From Candidatus Villigracilis vicinus (lineage in GTDB: Bacteria > Chloroflexota > Anaerolineae > Anaerolineales > Villigracilaceae), in assembly GCA_016721315.1 (NCBI GenBank), contig JADKIL010000021.1, positions 304,543 through 368,542 of the forward strand: a DNA stretch of 64,000 nucleotides, read 5' to 3'. Shown here piece by piece: positions 15,990-25,268 of the stretch (position 1 is the first letter of the stretch; the number at the start of each line of letters is the position of its first letter). A program made the position numbers and the translations under genes. The notes under the pieces are model-generated. The model saw only the letters and a program-made list of their open reading frames with translations. It did no database searches and was not told where the DNA came from.

Positions 15990-18969
15990 GCGGAAAACTG
16001 CCTCTCCCTCGATCAACGCTCTGGCGCTTCAACCGCCGGTTGTTGTTGAGGTTCCCAAACCTGCCGCCTGGGTACAGCGACTCTCCGCAACCCAGCGGAT
16101 CGCACTCATAGTGGGCGTGATCTATTTTTCACTCTCTTTCTTTACCTTTCGCCATGTCATTGCCAACATTCCACTGGTTTTGAATGGTGAAGCTGTCATC
16201 AACGGTGACGAGCTCGTTCCATTTTTTAACCCCAACAGTCAGTTGATCGACCAAGCCGCTGGCAAATTCAACCAGCTCACCAACGGATACGAGTTCCGCG
16301 TTCGATACTCGATCCTGACGACCTGGCTGCGCTACTACAAAGTCCTGCCGTTTGCGCTTGTGCTGGTCGTACCGGGGGTGACGTATCTCTCGTATCTATT
16401 TGTCGCCTTGCTTTTAGTACGCATCCTGCCGCAATACAAACCCGAAGCCGTGTATCAATTAACAGCAGCCCCTGTGTTGATGATCTTCATCATTATGGCG
16501 TATGCCAAGATCACGCATTTTTACACGCTTATCCTTGGTTTTTCGTTATGTCTTGTCTCGATCACACTGATGACATACGGCTTGATCTTCCCGCAAAAAA
16601 ATCCATATAAACCGATCATCGCAGCGTGTGTCATCACACTCTTCAACCCCGCCGTTCATTATCTGATCCTTTTTGCGCTGTATATGGCATTTGCCGTGCT
16701 CACGCTCGTCGTCATGGACGGCATTGCAGTATTCAAAGATGGTTCATGGCGCAATATTTACCGTCCGCGCATGTGGTGGAACGGATGGCAAATCTTCAAA
16801 AAAGATTGGCGCAGGCTGTTCCGGGAAGTGCGTTTTTGGCGGTGCGTGGGCGCTTTTGCCATGCTCGGGTTGGGCACGCTGCTACCCTACGCTCTCTTTG
16901 TAAAATTCTACGCCTTGCGCGGCGTGCCGAATCTCTCCGAGACTGTGCCCGGAGATTTTTACTTTATTCAAGATGCGTCCATTTCACTTGGGCATGTGCT
17001 CGCCTTTGATATGGCAGGCATTATGGACAAGGAATTCACAGGCGATTATCTCGCCAAAGTGCCGCGCTATTCGAACATGATCTACATGCTGCTGCTATTC
17101 ATTCCGTTGTTCCTGAAGCGCGCACGGGATGAGATATTCCATACCGCCGAGCTAAAAGCCTTCATGAATGTGATGTACGTGGTCACATTCTTCACCATGT
17201 GGGCAACCCTGGGGTATTCCGGTCCGTCCTGGTTGCCGACCTTTCACCGAACAATGGCATTTATCAGCGTGATCGCGAACAAGCTCCAATCCGGCGTCGG
17301 TGACCTGATCGTCAAACTCATGGGGACGATCGTACAAGTACTGCGATTCCCACATCGCTTTGAACTGGTCACCTTCATGGTGGCGACCATCCTGATCTCC
17401 ATTTCCATCATCTGGCTGCACGATACCTTCATGAAAAAAGGCTTCGGCGAAGTCGTTTGGGTTCTAACGGGAAAACGAATCGGCGAAGCAAAAAGCAAAC
17501 AGAAACAGAAGCAAACCGCAGTTAAGAAAGAAGCGGGGCGCTTCGTCCCGGTGATGATGGTTCTGTTGTTCATGGTACCGATCTTCTCGAACGAGTCATA
17601 CCGCATCGTTTTTACATCGGGAGATTTTCACCACTTTCTCACACCTTACCCGGTGGGTCCTTTAAAGGAAGTGAAAGAGGCACTGTTGCAGCTGCCGCCC
17701 GGCAAGGTGGTGGTATTGCCGCCAACCGAGACCGCCAAGGTGATCGTGGATATCAACGGTGTGGAGCACAAGTTCATTGATAAGTTCCACATTTATTATC
17801 TTGACCTGCCAAGTTATTACTACGGACTGACCGGCGACTCGGATAATAAGCATGAGTTCTTTTTGATGCTGAGAGCGTTGTATTACCAGCAACCCTGGTG
17901 GATCAACATTGCCCGTGATCTCGATCTGAAATATATTGTGGTGAATAAAGAACTGGTGGCAAACACGGTGGGCGGACAGGAATATTTACGCGAGGTGGAA
18001 CGCATTCTGATCCCTGAATTGGATTCGCGTGACGGGTACGTGAAGAAGTTGATGGAGAACGAAAGTTATGTGCTCTATGAATTCACCGATCTGCCTACTG
18101 CCGAGCGTGTGCCGCTCTACCTGGATGTGGACTGGAATTCGTTCATCCGCATTTTGTCATCCAATCTGGAGCTAACCCGTTATTACGACTTGCGCCACAC
18201 GATGGTGGTGGGCGACCTGGAATCATTCGACTCGCTGACTCTAGTCACCGACGACGAACACGAATCGGCGCTGGACCTGTACCTGAAAGCCAACAAGACA
18301 CAGTTCGCCCGCCCGAGCAGCGTCATCCTCCCCTTTGACCCGGAACAGATCTCCAGTTCGTACTACCTCTCACCCATGTTTCGGCTGTTTCAATTTTTCT
18401 CGGATAGCAAATACAACCGGCTGGATATGATCACACCCGGGCTGTGGGGCACCATCGAAGGCGGCTTCATTGGCGTGCCGCGCGAAGCACCCTTCCGTAT
18501 TGATGTGACCCTGCCCGAAGCTGGCGAATATCACCTGTTGATGCGCGGCGCGATATCGGCTGTGGATATGGAAATGGAATCAAAGTTATTCGCCGAGCCG
18601 CTGCGTATTTCGCTCGCGTCAGACCCATCCAATCTGGCATTCTTCGACAAGCGTCTGGTCTTCTCTTCCAGCCGAACGCCCTTGGATGTAAGCCAGTACA
18701 CGCTTAAAGAATTGGGGAAGCTCATTCCCACCGACGTGGTGGTGGTGAATTACCAATACCAATTCTTCGACCTTGGTGTGGTAACTGCCGGTAAGGGCAA
18801 ATACCCGATCTACTTTTCAAAGCTCAACGATGCTCCCATGCTGATTGAAGGTATTTTGGTCATTCCAGAAGAGGCGTATCAAAATCTAACCTTGCCCGCC
18901 AATGTGACGGTTGTTCAGCCAAACGAGTTGTGCTGCGGCTCGGTCATTATGCAGGGAGAAGAACCATAA
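15958..18969 (+). CDS. Large polytopic membrane protein, possible GT-C-type glycosyltransferase
   Basis: A 1003-aa protein whose family I do not recognise. The N-terminus is basic and cytosolic, the first helix is near residues 45-70, and the following loop carries an acidic motif (NGDELVPFF). Ten or more helices run to about residue 540. After these comes a soluble region of about 450 residues rich in aromatic and Asp residues, with the phrase LDLKYIVVNKEL that also occurs in YfhO-like and arabinosyltransferase-like envelope proteins. Acidic first loop, many helices and a large outside domain match GT-C enzymes that use lipid-linked sugars. That role is inferred from shape and neighbours only. 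GGGAGA precedes the start. Confidence 0.6.
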   Translation: MTSKPRQSRAKRKTASPSINALALQPPVVVEVPKPAAWVQRLSATQRIALIVGVIYFSLSFFTFRHVIANIPLVLNGEAVINGDELVPFFNPNSQLIDQAAGKFNQLTNGYEFRVRYSILTTWLRYYKVLPFALVLVVPGVTYLSYLFVALLLVRILPQYKPEAVYQLTAAPVLMIFIIMAYAKITHFYTLILGFSLCLVSITLMTYGLIFPQKNPYKPIIAACVITLFNPAVHYLILFALYMAFAVLTLVVMDGIAVFKDGSWRNIYRPRMWWNGWQIFKKDWRRLFREVRFWRCVGAFAMLGLGTLLPYALFVKFYALRGVPNLSETVPGDFYFIQDASISLGHVLAFDMAGIMDKEFTGDYLAKVPRYSNMIYMLLLFIPLFLKRARDEIFHTAELKAFMNVMYVVTFFTMWATLGYSGPSWLPTFHRTMAFISVIANKLQSGVGDLIVKLMGTIVQVLRFPHRFELVTFMVATILISISIIWLHDTFMKKGFGEVVWVLTGKRIGEAKSKQKQKQTAVKKEAGRFVPVMMVLLFMVPIFSNESYRIVFTSGDFHHFLTPYPVGPLKEVKEALLQLPPGKVVVLPPTETAKVIVDINGVEHKFIDKFHIYYLDLPSYYYGLTGDSDNKHEFFLMLRALYYQQPWWINIARDLDLKYIVVNKELVANTVGGQEYLREVERILIPELDSRDGYVKKLMENESYVLYEFTDLPTAERVPLYLDVDWNSFIRILSSNLELTRYYDLRHTMVVGDLESFDSLTLVTDDEHESALDLYLKANKTQFARPSSVILPFDPEQISSSYYLSPMFRLFQFFSDSKYNRLDMITPGLWGTIEGGFIGVPREAPFRIDVTLPEAGEYHLLMRGAISAVDMEMESKLFAEPLRISLASDPSNLAFFDKRLVFSSSRTPLDVSQYTLKELGKLIPTDVVVVNYQYQFFDLGVVTAGKGKYPIYFSKLNDAPMLIEGILVIPEEAYQNLTLPANVTVVQPNELCCGSVIMQGEEP

Positions 18970-18970
18970 A

Positions 18971-19130
18971 TAACCCGAGTTGCTACCCACAACTCGTTAT
19001 GTCATGCTGAGGGGCGTTTTTTTGCCCCGAAGCATCTCTACAGGGTTGTGCCAGAGACCCTTCGGTCGCGAAAACCGCGCTCCCTCAGGGTGACACAGCC
19101 TATTATTATGAAGGTAGCAACTTGAGTTAA
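18971..19130. repeat. MITE-like palindromic repeat element
   Basis: The 287-bp gap holds an element with inverted ends: AGTTGCTACC at 18978-18987 and GGTAGCAACT at 19113-19122. Inside, from GTCATGCTGAG (19001) to CTCAGGGTGACA (19084-19095), lies a second nested palindrome. Its right end reappears at 60199-60218. It probably belongs to a dispersed non-coding family. Confidence 0.6.
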
Positions 19131-19256
19131 ATCAGACTATTAAAGTACAAAATTGCCGCCAACCAGAATTTGCAGAAAGGTAAGAATTTTGAGAACGAGA
19201 ATGAAACGCGGCGTACAAGCCATTCGTCATAAAATCTACTCAGGAAATCCCAAACC

Positions 19257-21743
19257 ATGATGTCTTTCATAAAACCCTACATCGAAAAGATAAGACCTCT
19301 CATCACCCGTCTAAATGAGATGCTAAACAGACTGCGGACAAAGATCCCCGGACTGCCATCGAATCGCGTATTGATCTCTGCCGCGGCACTGGTGAGTGTG
19401 GCAGTGATGATCTTCGCAGCATTGCAGATCCTGGTGGCACCAGAACAACCCGTCACTACATACACTCTGCCTTATACCCAAACCTTTGACGATGTTAACC
19501 TAAAACGCTGGTTCTCGCCCTCTGGTGTGTGGACGCTTCGCACCGGAACGTTGATGCAAACTGTCGGCGGAGAAGAAGCCGGGCAGCTGCACATTCCGCT
19601 CAAGGTCCCTGAAGATGCGCCGTATCATGTCAGCGTATTCATCACCTTGAAAAAAGACACGAAGCAATCAGGGCTTTCCTTCAACGCGCAATATCCCGAC
19701 TTGATCGCAAAGCAGCACAGGGTCTATATCGATCGCATCAACGCGGAAACGCTGGAATTGGTTGCCGGGTACATGGACGAAACCGGGGCATTCGTCACAC
19801 AGGCGCGAGTTCCACTCAGCATGAACACCACCGAATTCCGGTTGGATATCTATGTATACAGCAATTCCTATCTGGTGCAGGTCAATGGACAGCGCATGAT
19901 CGAAAATCGCCCGCTCTTTTATAAGAACGGCATGCTCGGTTTTTACGCGTTGGGTTCCTCTGTATTTGATAATTACAAATTAACCACTGCTGATAATCAA
20001 AACCCCGGCGACATGGTCTACACCAGCGACTTTGACCAGGAACCGGGCGGCGCAGGCTGGGTTCCCATCAGCGGTTCGTGGCAGATCGCTTCGAAACAAA
20101 TGCTGCAAAGTGACTCGACCTTCACCGATGCCGCGATCGGGTATGAAACCAGCACCTTTGAAAATTACACCCTGCGAGCTACTTTCAATCATCTCACCGG
20201 GCAAGGCGCGGGGGTGTTCTTTAATATGCCTTCGCCGTATTCCATCAATGGCGCTCACCTGGTGCGATATTCAGACGAGACCGATTCGATCATCTGGGGA
20301 TACTACGACTCGAAAGGTGTTTTCACCCGCCAGGGCTTTGTAGACGCTTCACACCCGGGCAAAGAAGCTCACATCCTTCAGATCTTTTCAGGCACCGACA
20401 GTTACGACATCTTTCTTGACGAAGAAATGATCGCGCGCGATGTGCCGCTTGTATCGATTCAAGGTGCTGTTGGTCTGGTCACTTCGCGTTCTTCGGCAGC
20501 CTTTTCGGATGTGGAAGTCTTCCCCTTATTTGGCACGACCTCGAATCCGGTCACGGCAAATCAACCTAGCGCCACGCCGCAACCGACCAAGGCAGCCACA
20601 CAAACAACACCTACTACAGCAGCGCCTACAAAACAACCGACAAAGGCAGTTGGCGCAACGCCTACCCCAATCGCCTCAATCGGCGGCTCAGACGCTCCCT
20701 ATCGCGGTGTCTTCGATGGAAAATTATCCGATGCGGGCTGGAAGATCCTCAATGGTGACTGGAAATTCGCGGATGGCAATTTTGTCCAAACCAAAGTGGA
20801 TGGGTTCGACTTCGCCACGGTATATACAAAGACAGCTTTTCAAAACTTCAGCATTCAAACCGGCTTTGTGCATGTAGAAGGCAGTGGTGCAGGCATCCTT
20901 TTCAACATGCCGAGCACAGAGCGGCTTGCGGGCGGCTCAATGGTGCGCTATTCTGACAAGCGCGATAACGCCATTGTCTGGGGATATTTTGACGAGAATG
21001 GCGTATACCAAAACCAGGGCTACGCCGATGTACCTAACGCCGGAACGGATCGGCACACACTGCGCATCATCGGCAGTGAAAAAACCTACAGCATTTATCT
21101 CGACGACCGTTTGATCGTTCAGGCAGTTCCATATAAATCAGGACATAACGCCGGGTACTTTGGCTTGGTTACTTCACGCGCACACGTCACCTACGACGAA
21201 GTAGTTGTGGATGGTGTTGGAGCAGTATTCCAGGGTACCTACGACAGCATGGATGGCTTCACTGACCAACGCATCATCAGCGGCAAATGGACGATCGAAA
21301 ATGCCAAAGCCATACAAACCGTCAGCGATGTTTCGGATTATGTCTGGAACACAGGTGTGCAGGCTTCAGAATACACCGTCAGTGCCAGGATCAGCCTGCC
21401 CGCTGCAGACGATTCGGGCGGTGGCTTCATCATCCATATGGGCGAGCGCGGCTCAAAGAACAACTCATATATCGTCCGTTTCAAAGATGGCGGCAAAGCC
21501 ATTTGGTGGGGTTCGATCAATGATGAAGGCAAGTTCAAAGGTCAAGGCTCAGCCCCTATTGAAAACTCAAGCGAAACCCTCACTCTTAAACTGGTGGTCA
21601 AGCTCGACACCCTCAGCATCTTCGTCAATGACGCGGAGGTCGCAAAAGAGATCACCATCTCATCTCAAGAAGGCTGGATCGGGTTACTTGCCTACGGTGG
21701 ACCGGTCACTTTTGAAGATGTCAAACTGGAAGTGGAAAAATGA
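19257..21743 (+). CDS. Membrane-anchored protein with four LamG-like modules
   Basis: Extracytoplasmic protein of 828 aa, probably sugar- or surface-binding. A single helix (about 40-62) anchors it, with a short basic inside tail. Four modules of 160-190 residues follow, each resembling the concanavalin-like/LamG fold found in sugar-binding and 3-keto-disaccharide-hydrolase-like proteins. Modules 2 and 3 are clearly duplicates: both have GAGVFFNMPS or GAGILFNMPS, then MVRYSD or LVRYSD, then WGYYDSKGVF or WGYFDENGVY. A Thr/Pro/Gln-rich spacer of about 45 residues separates them. No catalytic residues can be named. It overlaps the next gene by 4 bases, placing it in the glycan operon. Confidence 0.7.
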   Translation: MMSFIKPYIEKIRPLITRLNEMLNRLRTKIPGLPSNRVLISAAALVSVAVMIFAALQILVAPEQPVTTYTLPYTQTFDDVNLKRWFSPSGVWTLRTGTLMQTVGGEEAGQLHIPLKVPEDAPYHVSVFITLKKDTKQSGLSFNAQYPDLIAKQHRVYIDRINAETLELVAGYMDETGAFVTQARVPLSMNTTEFRLDIYVYSNSYLVQVNGQRMIENRPLFYKNGMLGFYALGSSVFDNYKLTTADNQNPGDMVYTSDFDQEPGGAGWVPISGSWQIASKQMLQSDSTFTDAAIGYETSTFENYTLRATFNHLTGQGAGVFFNMPSPYSINGAHLVRYSDETDSIIWGYYDSKGVFTRQGFVDASHPGKEAHILQIFSGTDSYDIFLDEEMIARDVPLVSIQGAVGLVTSRSSAAFSDVEVFPLFGTTSNPVTANQPSATPQPTKAATQTTPTTAAPTKQPTKAVGATPTPIASIGGSDAPYRGVFDGKLSDAGWKILNGDWKFADGNFVQTKVDGFDFATVYTKTAFQNFSIQTGFVHVEGSGAGILFNMPSTERLAGGSMVRYSDKRDNAIVWGYFDENGVYQNQGYADVPNAGTDRHTLRIIGSEKTYSIYLDDRLIVQAVPYKSGHNAGYFGLVTSRAHVTYDEVVVDGVGAVFQGTYDSMDGFTDQRIISGKWTIENAKAIQTVSDVSDYVWNTGVQASEYTVSARISLPAADDSGGGFIIHMGERGSKNNSYIVRFKDGGKAIWWGSINDEGKFKGQGSAPIENSSETLTLKLVVKLDTLSIFVNDAEVAKEITISSQEGWIGLLAYGGPVTFEDVKLEVEK

Positions 21744-22906
21744 AACGACTTCCTGATTGGTTCACCATTCCATTGCTCGCGTTCGCACTCAGCCGCCTGC
21801 TCATCTTCGGCGCTGGCATCCTGGGCGACACCATGCTGCCCACCGAAGAAGGTCATTGGGTCGCGGATGAGAGCAGCCCCTTCCTTTCCATGTGGGCAAA
21901 ATGGGACAGCCAATATTACGTAGATATTGCCACCAACGGCTATTGGTTCCGCCCGGGTCAGCAAAGCAACGTCGCTTTCTTTCCACTCTACCCAATGACT
22001 GTGCAGGTGCTTTCCAAACTATTTGACGGCAAAATAATCCTGACAGGATTCCTTGTCAGCAATCTGGCTTTTTTCGGTGCATTGATATTTTTCTACCTGC
22101 TGACCGAATTGGAACTCGGCTCAGACTCCGCCAAACGGGCGGTGTACTACCTGGCGTTTTTCCCAACTTCGTTCTTTTTCTCTGCAGTGTACACCGAGAG
22201 CATGTTCGTCCTTCTTTCCATAGCCACCATGTACTTCGCCCGCAAACATCAATGGGCGTGGGCTGCCGTGTTCGGCATCCTGACAGCCGCCACGCGCAAC
22301 CTCGGCATTCTGATGTGGGCGCTCGTGTTATGGGAGTGGCTACGCGCGCAAGGCTGGGCGTTCTTCGCCATGCACAAAAAACAGACCTGGCTGGATCTGT
22401 GGAGTGGATTTAAAAAGAACTGGTTCGAGATCATTATCATCTCACTCATTCCATTAGGCATGTTGGTCTTTATCTACTTCCTCAAGGTCAACTTTGACCG
22501 TCCGCTGGCGTTCATTGAAGTGCAAGCCGCTTGGGGAAGAGAGAATATCGGTCCGCTGGCGGTTTTACAGAAAAACATCATAGGCTTGCTGGAAGGCGAA
22601 GTGAACAAAGGGTGGCTGACGCGTTTTTGGAATGTCTCGTTCTACCTGTTCTTCCTGGCAATGGTCCCATTTATTTGGCACAAACTTGGTGAAGGGTACG
22701 CCATCTTTGTGCTCATCATGCTCTTCGTCCCATCTGCCAGTGCGATCGGCAGCATCATCCGTTATCTACTAACACAATTCCCAGCCTTCATGATGATGGC
22801 ATGGTGGGGGCGCGATGATCGGATAGACCGGATATTTAATTACACGTTCACCATCCTGCTGGGTGTGTTCGTGGTCATTTTTGTCAATTGGGTCTTTGTT
22901 GCGTGA
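21740..22906 (+). CDS. PIG-V-like mannosyltransferase (GT-C membrane enzyme)
   Basis: Polytopic 388-aa protein with about nine helices. The first outer loop carries WAKWDSQYYVDIATNGY, with the Trp-Asp pair typical of the PIG-V/GPI-mannosyltransferase-II group, followed by AFFPLYPM. These enzymes transfer mannose from a lipid-phosphate donor on the outer face of the membrane. The four-base overlap (ATGA) with the LamG-like gene suggests translational coupling. The sugar and acceptor in this organism are not known. Confidence 0.78.
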   Translation: MKRLPDWFTIPLLAFALSRLLIFGAGILGDTMLPTEEGHWVADESSPFLSMWAKWDSQYYVDIATNGYWFRPGQQSNVAFFPLYPMTVQVLSKLFDGKIILTGFLVSNLAFFGALIFFYLLTELELGSDSAKRAVYYLAFFPTSFFFSAVYTESMFVLLSIATMYFARKHQWAWAAVFGILTAATRNLGILMWALVLWEWLRAQGWAFFAMHKKQTWLDLWSGFKKNWFEIIIISLIPLGMLVFIYFLKVNFDRPLAFIEVQAAWGRENIGPLAVLQKNIIGLLEGEVNKGWLTRFWNVSFYLFFLAMVPFIWHKLGEGYAIFVLIMLFVPSASAIGSIIRYLLTQFPAFMMMAWWGRDDRIDRIFNYTFTILLGVFVVIFVNWVFVA

Positions 22907-22960
22907 CCAAGCACTCTGTTGAGATAAAACTCCAACAGGGCAAAAAAATAAGGAGTCGTT

Positions 22961-23725
22961 ATGCCTTACGAAAATTATGCAAAATGGAAAACTGACGAGA
23001 TCACGGGAGAACCCAAACTCTCCATCGTCATTCCGGCGTACAACGAACGCGAACGCATCGTTGCCACCATTGGCGCGATCGCTTCACACGTTTCAGATCT
23101 GGGCTTTCCGTGGGAATTGCTCATCGCCGACGATGGCTCCAAGGATGACACCGTGGTGTTATGCGAAGACCTGCACCTCGTAAATATGCGCGTGCTGAAA
23201 GCGCCGAAGAATGGCGGCAAGGGCAGCGCCGTCCAGCGCGGAATGCTGGCGGCTCGCGGCAGGTATGTCCTCTTTGCAGATGCTGATAATTCCACACCCA
23301 TCGAAGAAGTAAGCAAGCTGCTCAATCAATTGGAAAAAGGCGGTTTTGACGTGGCGGTCGGCTCGCGGGCGGCAGACGGTGCCGAAGAAGGCAAAAAATC
23401 CCTGCTGCGAAAAGTGCTCAGCGGCGGGCTGCGTTGGATGGTGAAATACATTTTCTTCATTCCTGTGAAAGACACACAATGCGGATTCAAAATGTATACG
23501 CATGACGCCGCCCAAAAACTGCACACCAAGCAGACCATCATGGGGTTTTCGTTCGATCTGGAGATCCTGTATCTGGCTTCGAAATACGGCTACAAGATCG
23601 CAGAAGTCCCTGTCTCATGGATTGACGCGCCCGGCTCTAAAGTGGATACACGCAAGGAAGTCCAACGATTTTTACGTGACCTGATGAAAGTCAAGATGAA
23701 TGACCTGAAAGGTGTTTACCGATAG
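22961..23725 (+). CDS. Glycosyltransferase family 2 (dolichyl/undecaprenyl-phosphate sugar synthase type)
   Basis: Soluble or peripheral 254-aa GT-A enzyme. It has the N-terminal SIVIPAYNERERI, the metal-binding DADNSTP near residue 106 and the late block DTQCGFKMY followed by FDLEILYLA, all typical of polyprenyl-phosphate glucose or mannose synthases. Such an enzyme would make the lipid-linked donor used by the membrane transferases upstream, which fits its position. There is no C-terminal membrane domain. AAGGAG lies 9 bases before the start, and a small CTGTTG/CAACAG inverted repeat lies in the 54-bp gap before it. Confidence 0.87.
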   Translation: MPYENYAKWKTDEITGEPKLSIVIPAYNERERIVATIGAIASHVSDLGFPWELLIADDGSKDDTVVLCEDLHLVNMRVLKAPKNGGKGSAVQRGMLAARGRYVLFADADNSTPIEEVSKLLNQLEKGGFDVAVGSRAADGAEEGKKSLLRKVLSGGLRWMVKYIFFIPVKDTQCGFKMYTHDAAQKLHTKQTIMGFSFDLEILYLASKYGYKIAEVPVSWIDAPGSKVDTRKEVQRFLRDLMKVKMNDLKGVYR

Positions 23726-23735
23726 GAGATAGCCC

Positions 23736-24920
23736 ATGCGAATTGCAATTGTCACTGCTTACCCCCCATCTAAAAGCTCGCTTAACGAATACGCGTTTCA
23801 CTTCATCCGCTTTTTAAAGACCAAAGTTGAGAATGTAAGCGAGATCGTGCTGTTAGTGGACGAACTGCCTGAGGGTCAGGAATATTCCCAGGAACAAGAG
23901 CCAGGTCAGGTCCCGATGCGAAGCGTGCCTTGTTGGAAGTTCAACGCCATGAACAATGTCTCGCGCATCCGAAAGGCTGTCCGCGAAGCAGATCCCGACA
24001 TTGTTCTATTCAACATTCAATTCGCCTCCTTCGGTGATAAGAAAGTGCCTGCCACTTTGGGTTTGCTCACGCCGTGGACGTTAAAACGCGACGGACACAA
24101 AGTTGTTGTTTTGCTCCACAACATCATGGAAACGGTTAACTTAAAATCGGCAGGCTTTGGCAGCAACCCTGTCCTCGAAGCCGTCATTCGTTTGTTTGGC
24201 AATATCGTCACGCGTTTCATCCTCACCGCCGACTGGGTGGCTGTGACCATCCCAAAATATGTGGAGATCCTCGAAAAGAATTACGGTGCAAAAAATGTAT
24301 TACTTGCACCTCACGGTTCATTTGAAGAGCCCACGAACACCGAACCCAGCACCTTGCCAGGTGGCAACCCCACGGTGATGACCTTTGGGAAGTTCGGCAC
24401 CTACAAAACCGTTGATCTTTTGGTGGAAGCCCATGCAGAGTTATTAAAGAAACATCCTGATATGCGCCTTGTCATCGCCGGGACAGACAGCCCAAATTCA
24501 GCCGGGTACCTGCAAGGCGTACGTAATAAATACGCCCAAGTGCCCAATGTGGAATATACAGGTTATGTTGCCGAAGAGGACGTGCCACGTATTTTTGGTG
24601 AAGCGTGGGTGGTGGCATTCCCTTACACATCCACCACAGGCAGTTCAGGGGTGCTGCATCAGGCAGGCGGATACGGCAAAGCCGTTGTGCTGCCCAACCT
24701 CGGTGACTTTGCCGAACTTGTATTGGAAGAAGGTTACGACGCAGAATTTTTTGAACCGACCAGCGCAGCCAGCCTGGCGGCATCGATCGCCAAGGTGATC
24801 GATAATCCTGAACGTCAGAAAGAAATCGGTTTGCGTAATTACACCGCAGCAAACGGATTGCCCATCACGGAAGTGGTGGATTGGTACCTGATCCATTTTG
24901 AGGAATTGTTAAAGAAGTAA
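23736..24920 (+). CDS. Glycosyltransferase family 4 (GT-B)
   Basis: Cytosolic 394-aa transferase with two Rossmann-like halves. The C-terminal half shows the usual GT4 features: PTVMTFGKFGTYK, a RLVIAGTDSPN block, VEYTGYVAEEDV, and a donor-binding region TTGSSGVLHQAGGYGKAVV. The typical EXnE pair is weak, so the donor sugar is uncertain. It lies 10 bases after the GT2 gene and 15 bases ahead of the first STAS gene, so glycan and regulatory genes appear to be one transcript. Confidence 0.82.
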   Translation: MRIAIVTAYPPSKSSLNEYAFHFIRFLKTKVENVSEIVLLVDELPEGQEYSQEQEPGQVPMRSVPCWKFNAMNNVSRIRKAVREADPDIVLFNIQFASFGDKKVPATLGLLTPWTLKRDGHKVVVLLHNIMETVNLKSAGFGSNPVLEAVIRLFGNIVTRFILTADWVAVTIPKYVEILEKNYGAKNVLLAPHGSFEEPTNTEPSTLPGGNPTVMTFGKFGTYKTVDLLVEAHAELLKKHPDMRLVIAGTDSPNSAGYLQGVRNKYAQVPNVEYTGYVAEEDVPRIFGEAWVVAFPYTSTTGSSGVLHQAGGYGKAVVLPNLGDFAELVLEEGYDAEFFEPTSAASLAASIAKVIDNPERQKEIGLRNYTAANGLPITEVVDWYLIHFEELLKK

Positions 24921-24935
24921 TTCATAAGGAGATGT

Positions 24936-25268
24936 ATGGAAATCATCAAATCAACCCGGAACAACCTGCCCGTCCTGCAATTGAAAGGACGCTTTGATGC
25001 CCACGAAGTGGAACCTGTTAACACGTGGCTGGTGGAGCAATCCAAGGCGGGCAATATCAAGCTTATTGTAAATCTGGAAGGCGTCAACTTCATAGACTCA
25101 ACCGCCCTCTCTGCTCTTGTGCGCGGATTGAAACTTTGCCGCGAACAGAATGGCGACCTGCATGTCTGTTCGTTACTACAGCCGGTACGTGTGATCTTCG
25201 AATTAACTCGACTGGACAAAGCCTTTGATATTTTCCAGACCGAGGAAGAAGCCGCGAAAGGATTCTAG
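24936..25268 (+). CDS. STAS-domain anti-sigma factor antagonist 1
   Basis: A 110-aa SpoIIAA/RsbV-like protein. The phosphorylatable serine is in NFIDSTALSALV (about residue 55). Proteins of this family bind and release a kinase partner depending on phosphorylation of that serine. AAGGAG precedes the start. Its stop TAG shares one base with the GTG start of the phosphatase/kinase fusion, a tight coupling that supports direct partnership. Confidence 0.9.
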   Translation: MEIIKSTRNNLPVLQLKGRFDAHEVEPVNTWLVEQSKAGNIKLIVNLEGVNFIDSTALSALVRGLKLCREQNGDLHVCSLLQPVRVIFELTRLDKAFDIFQTEEEAAKGF

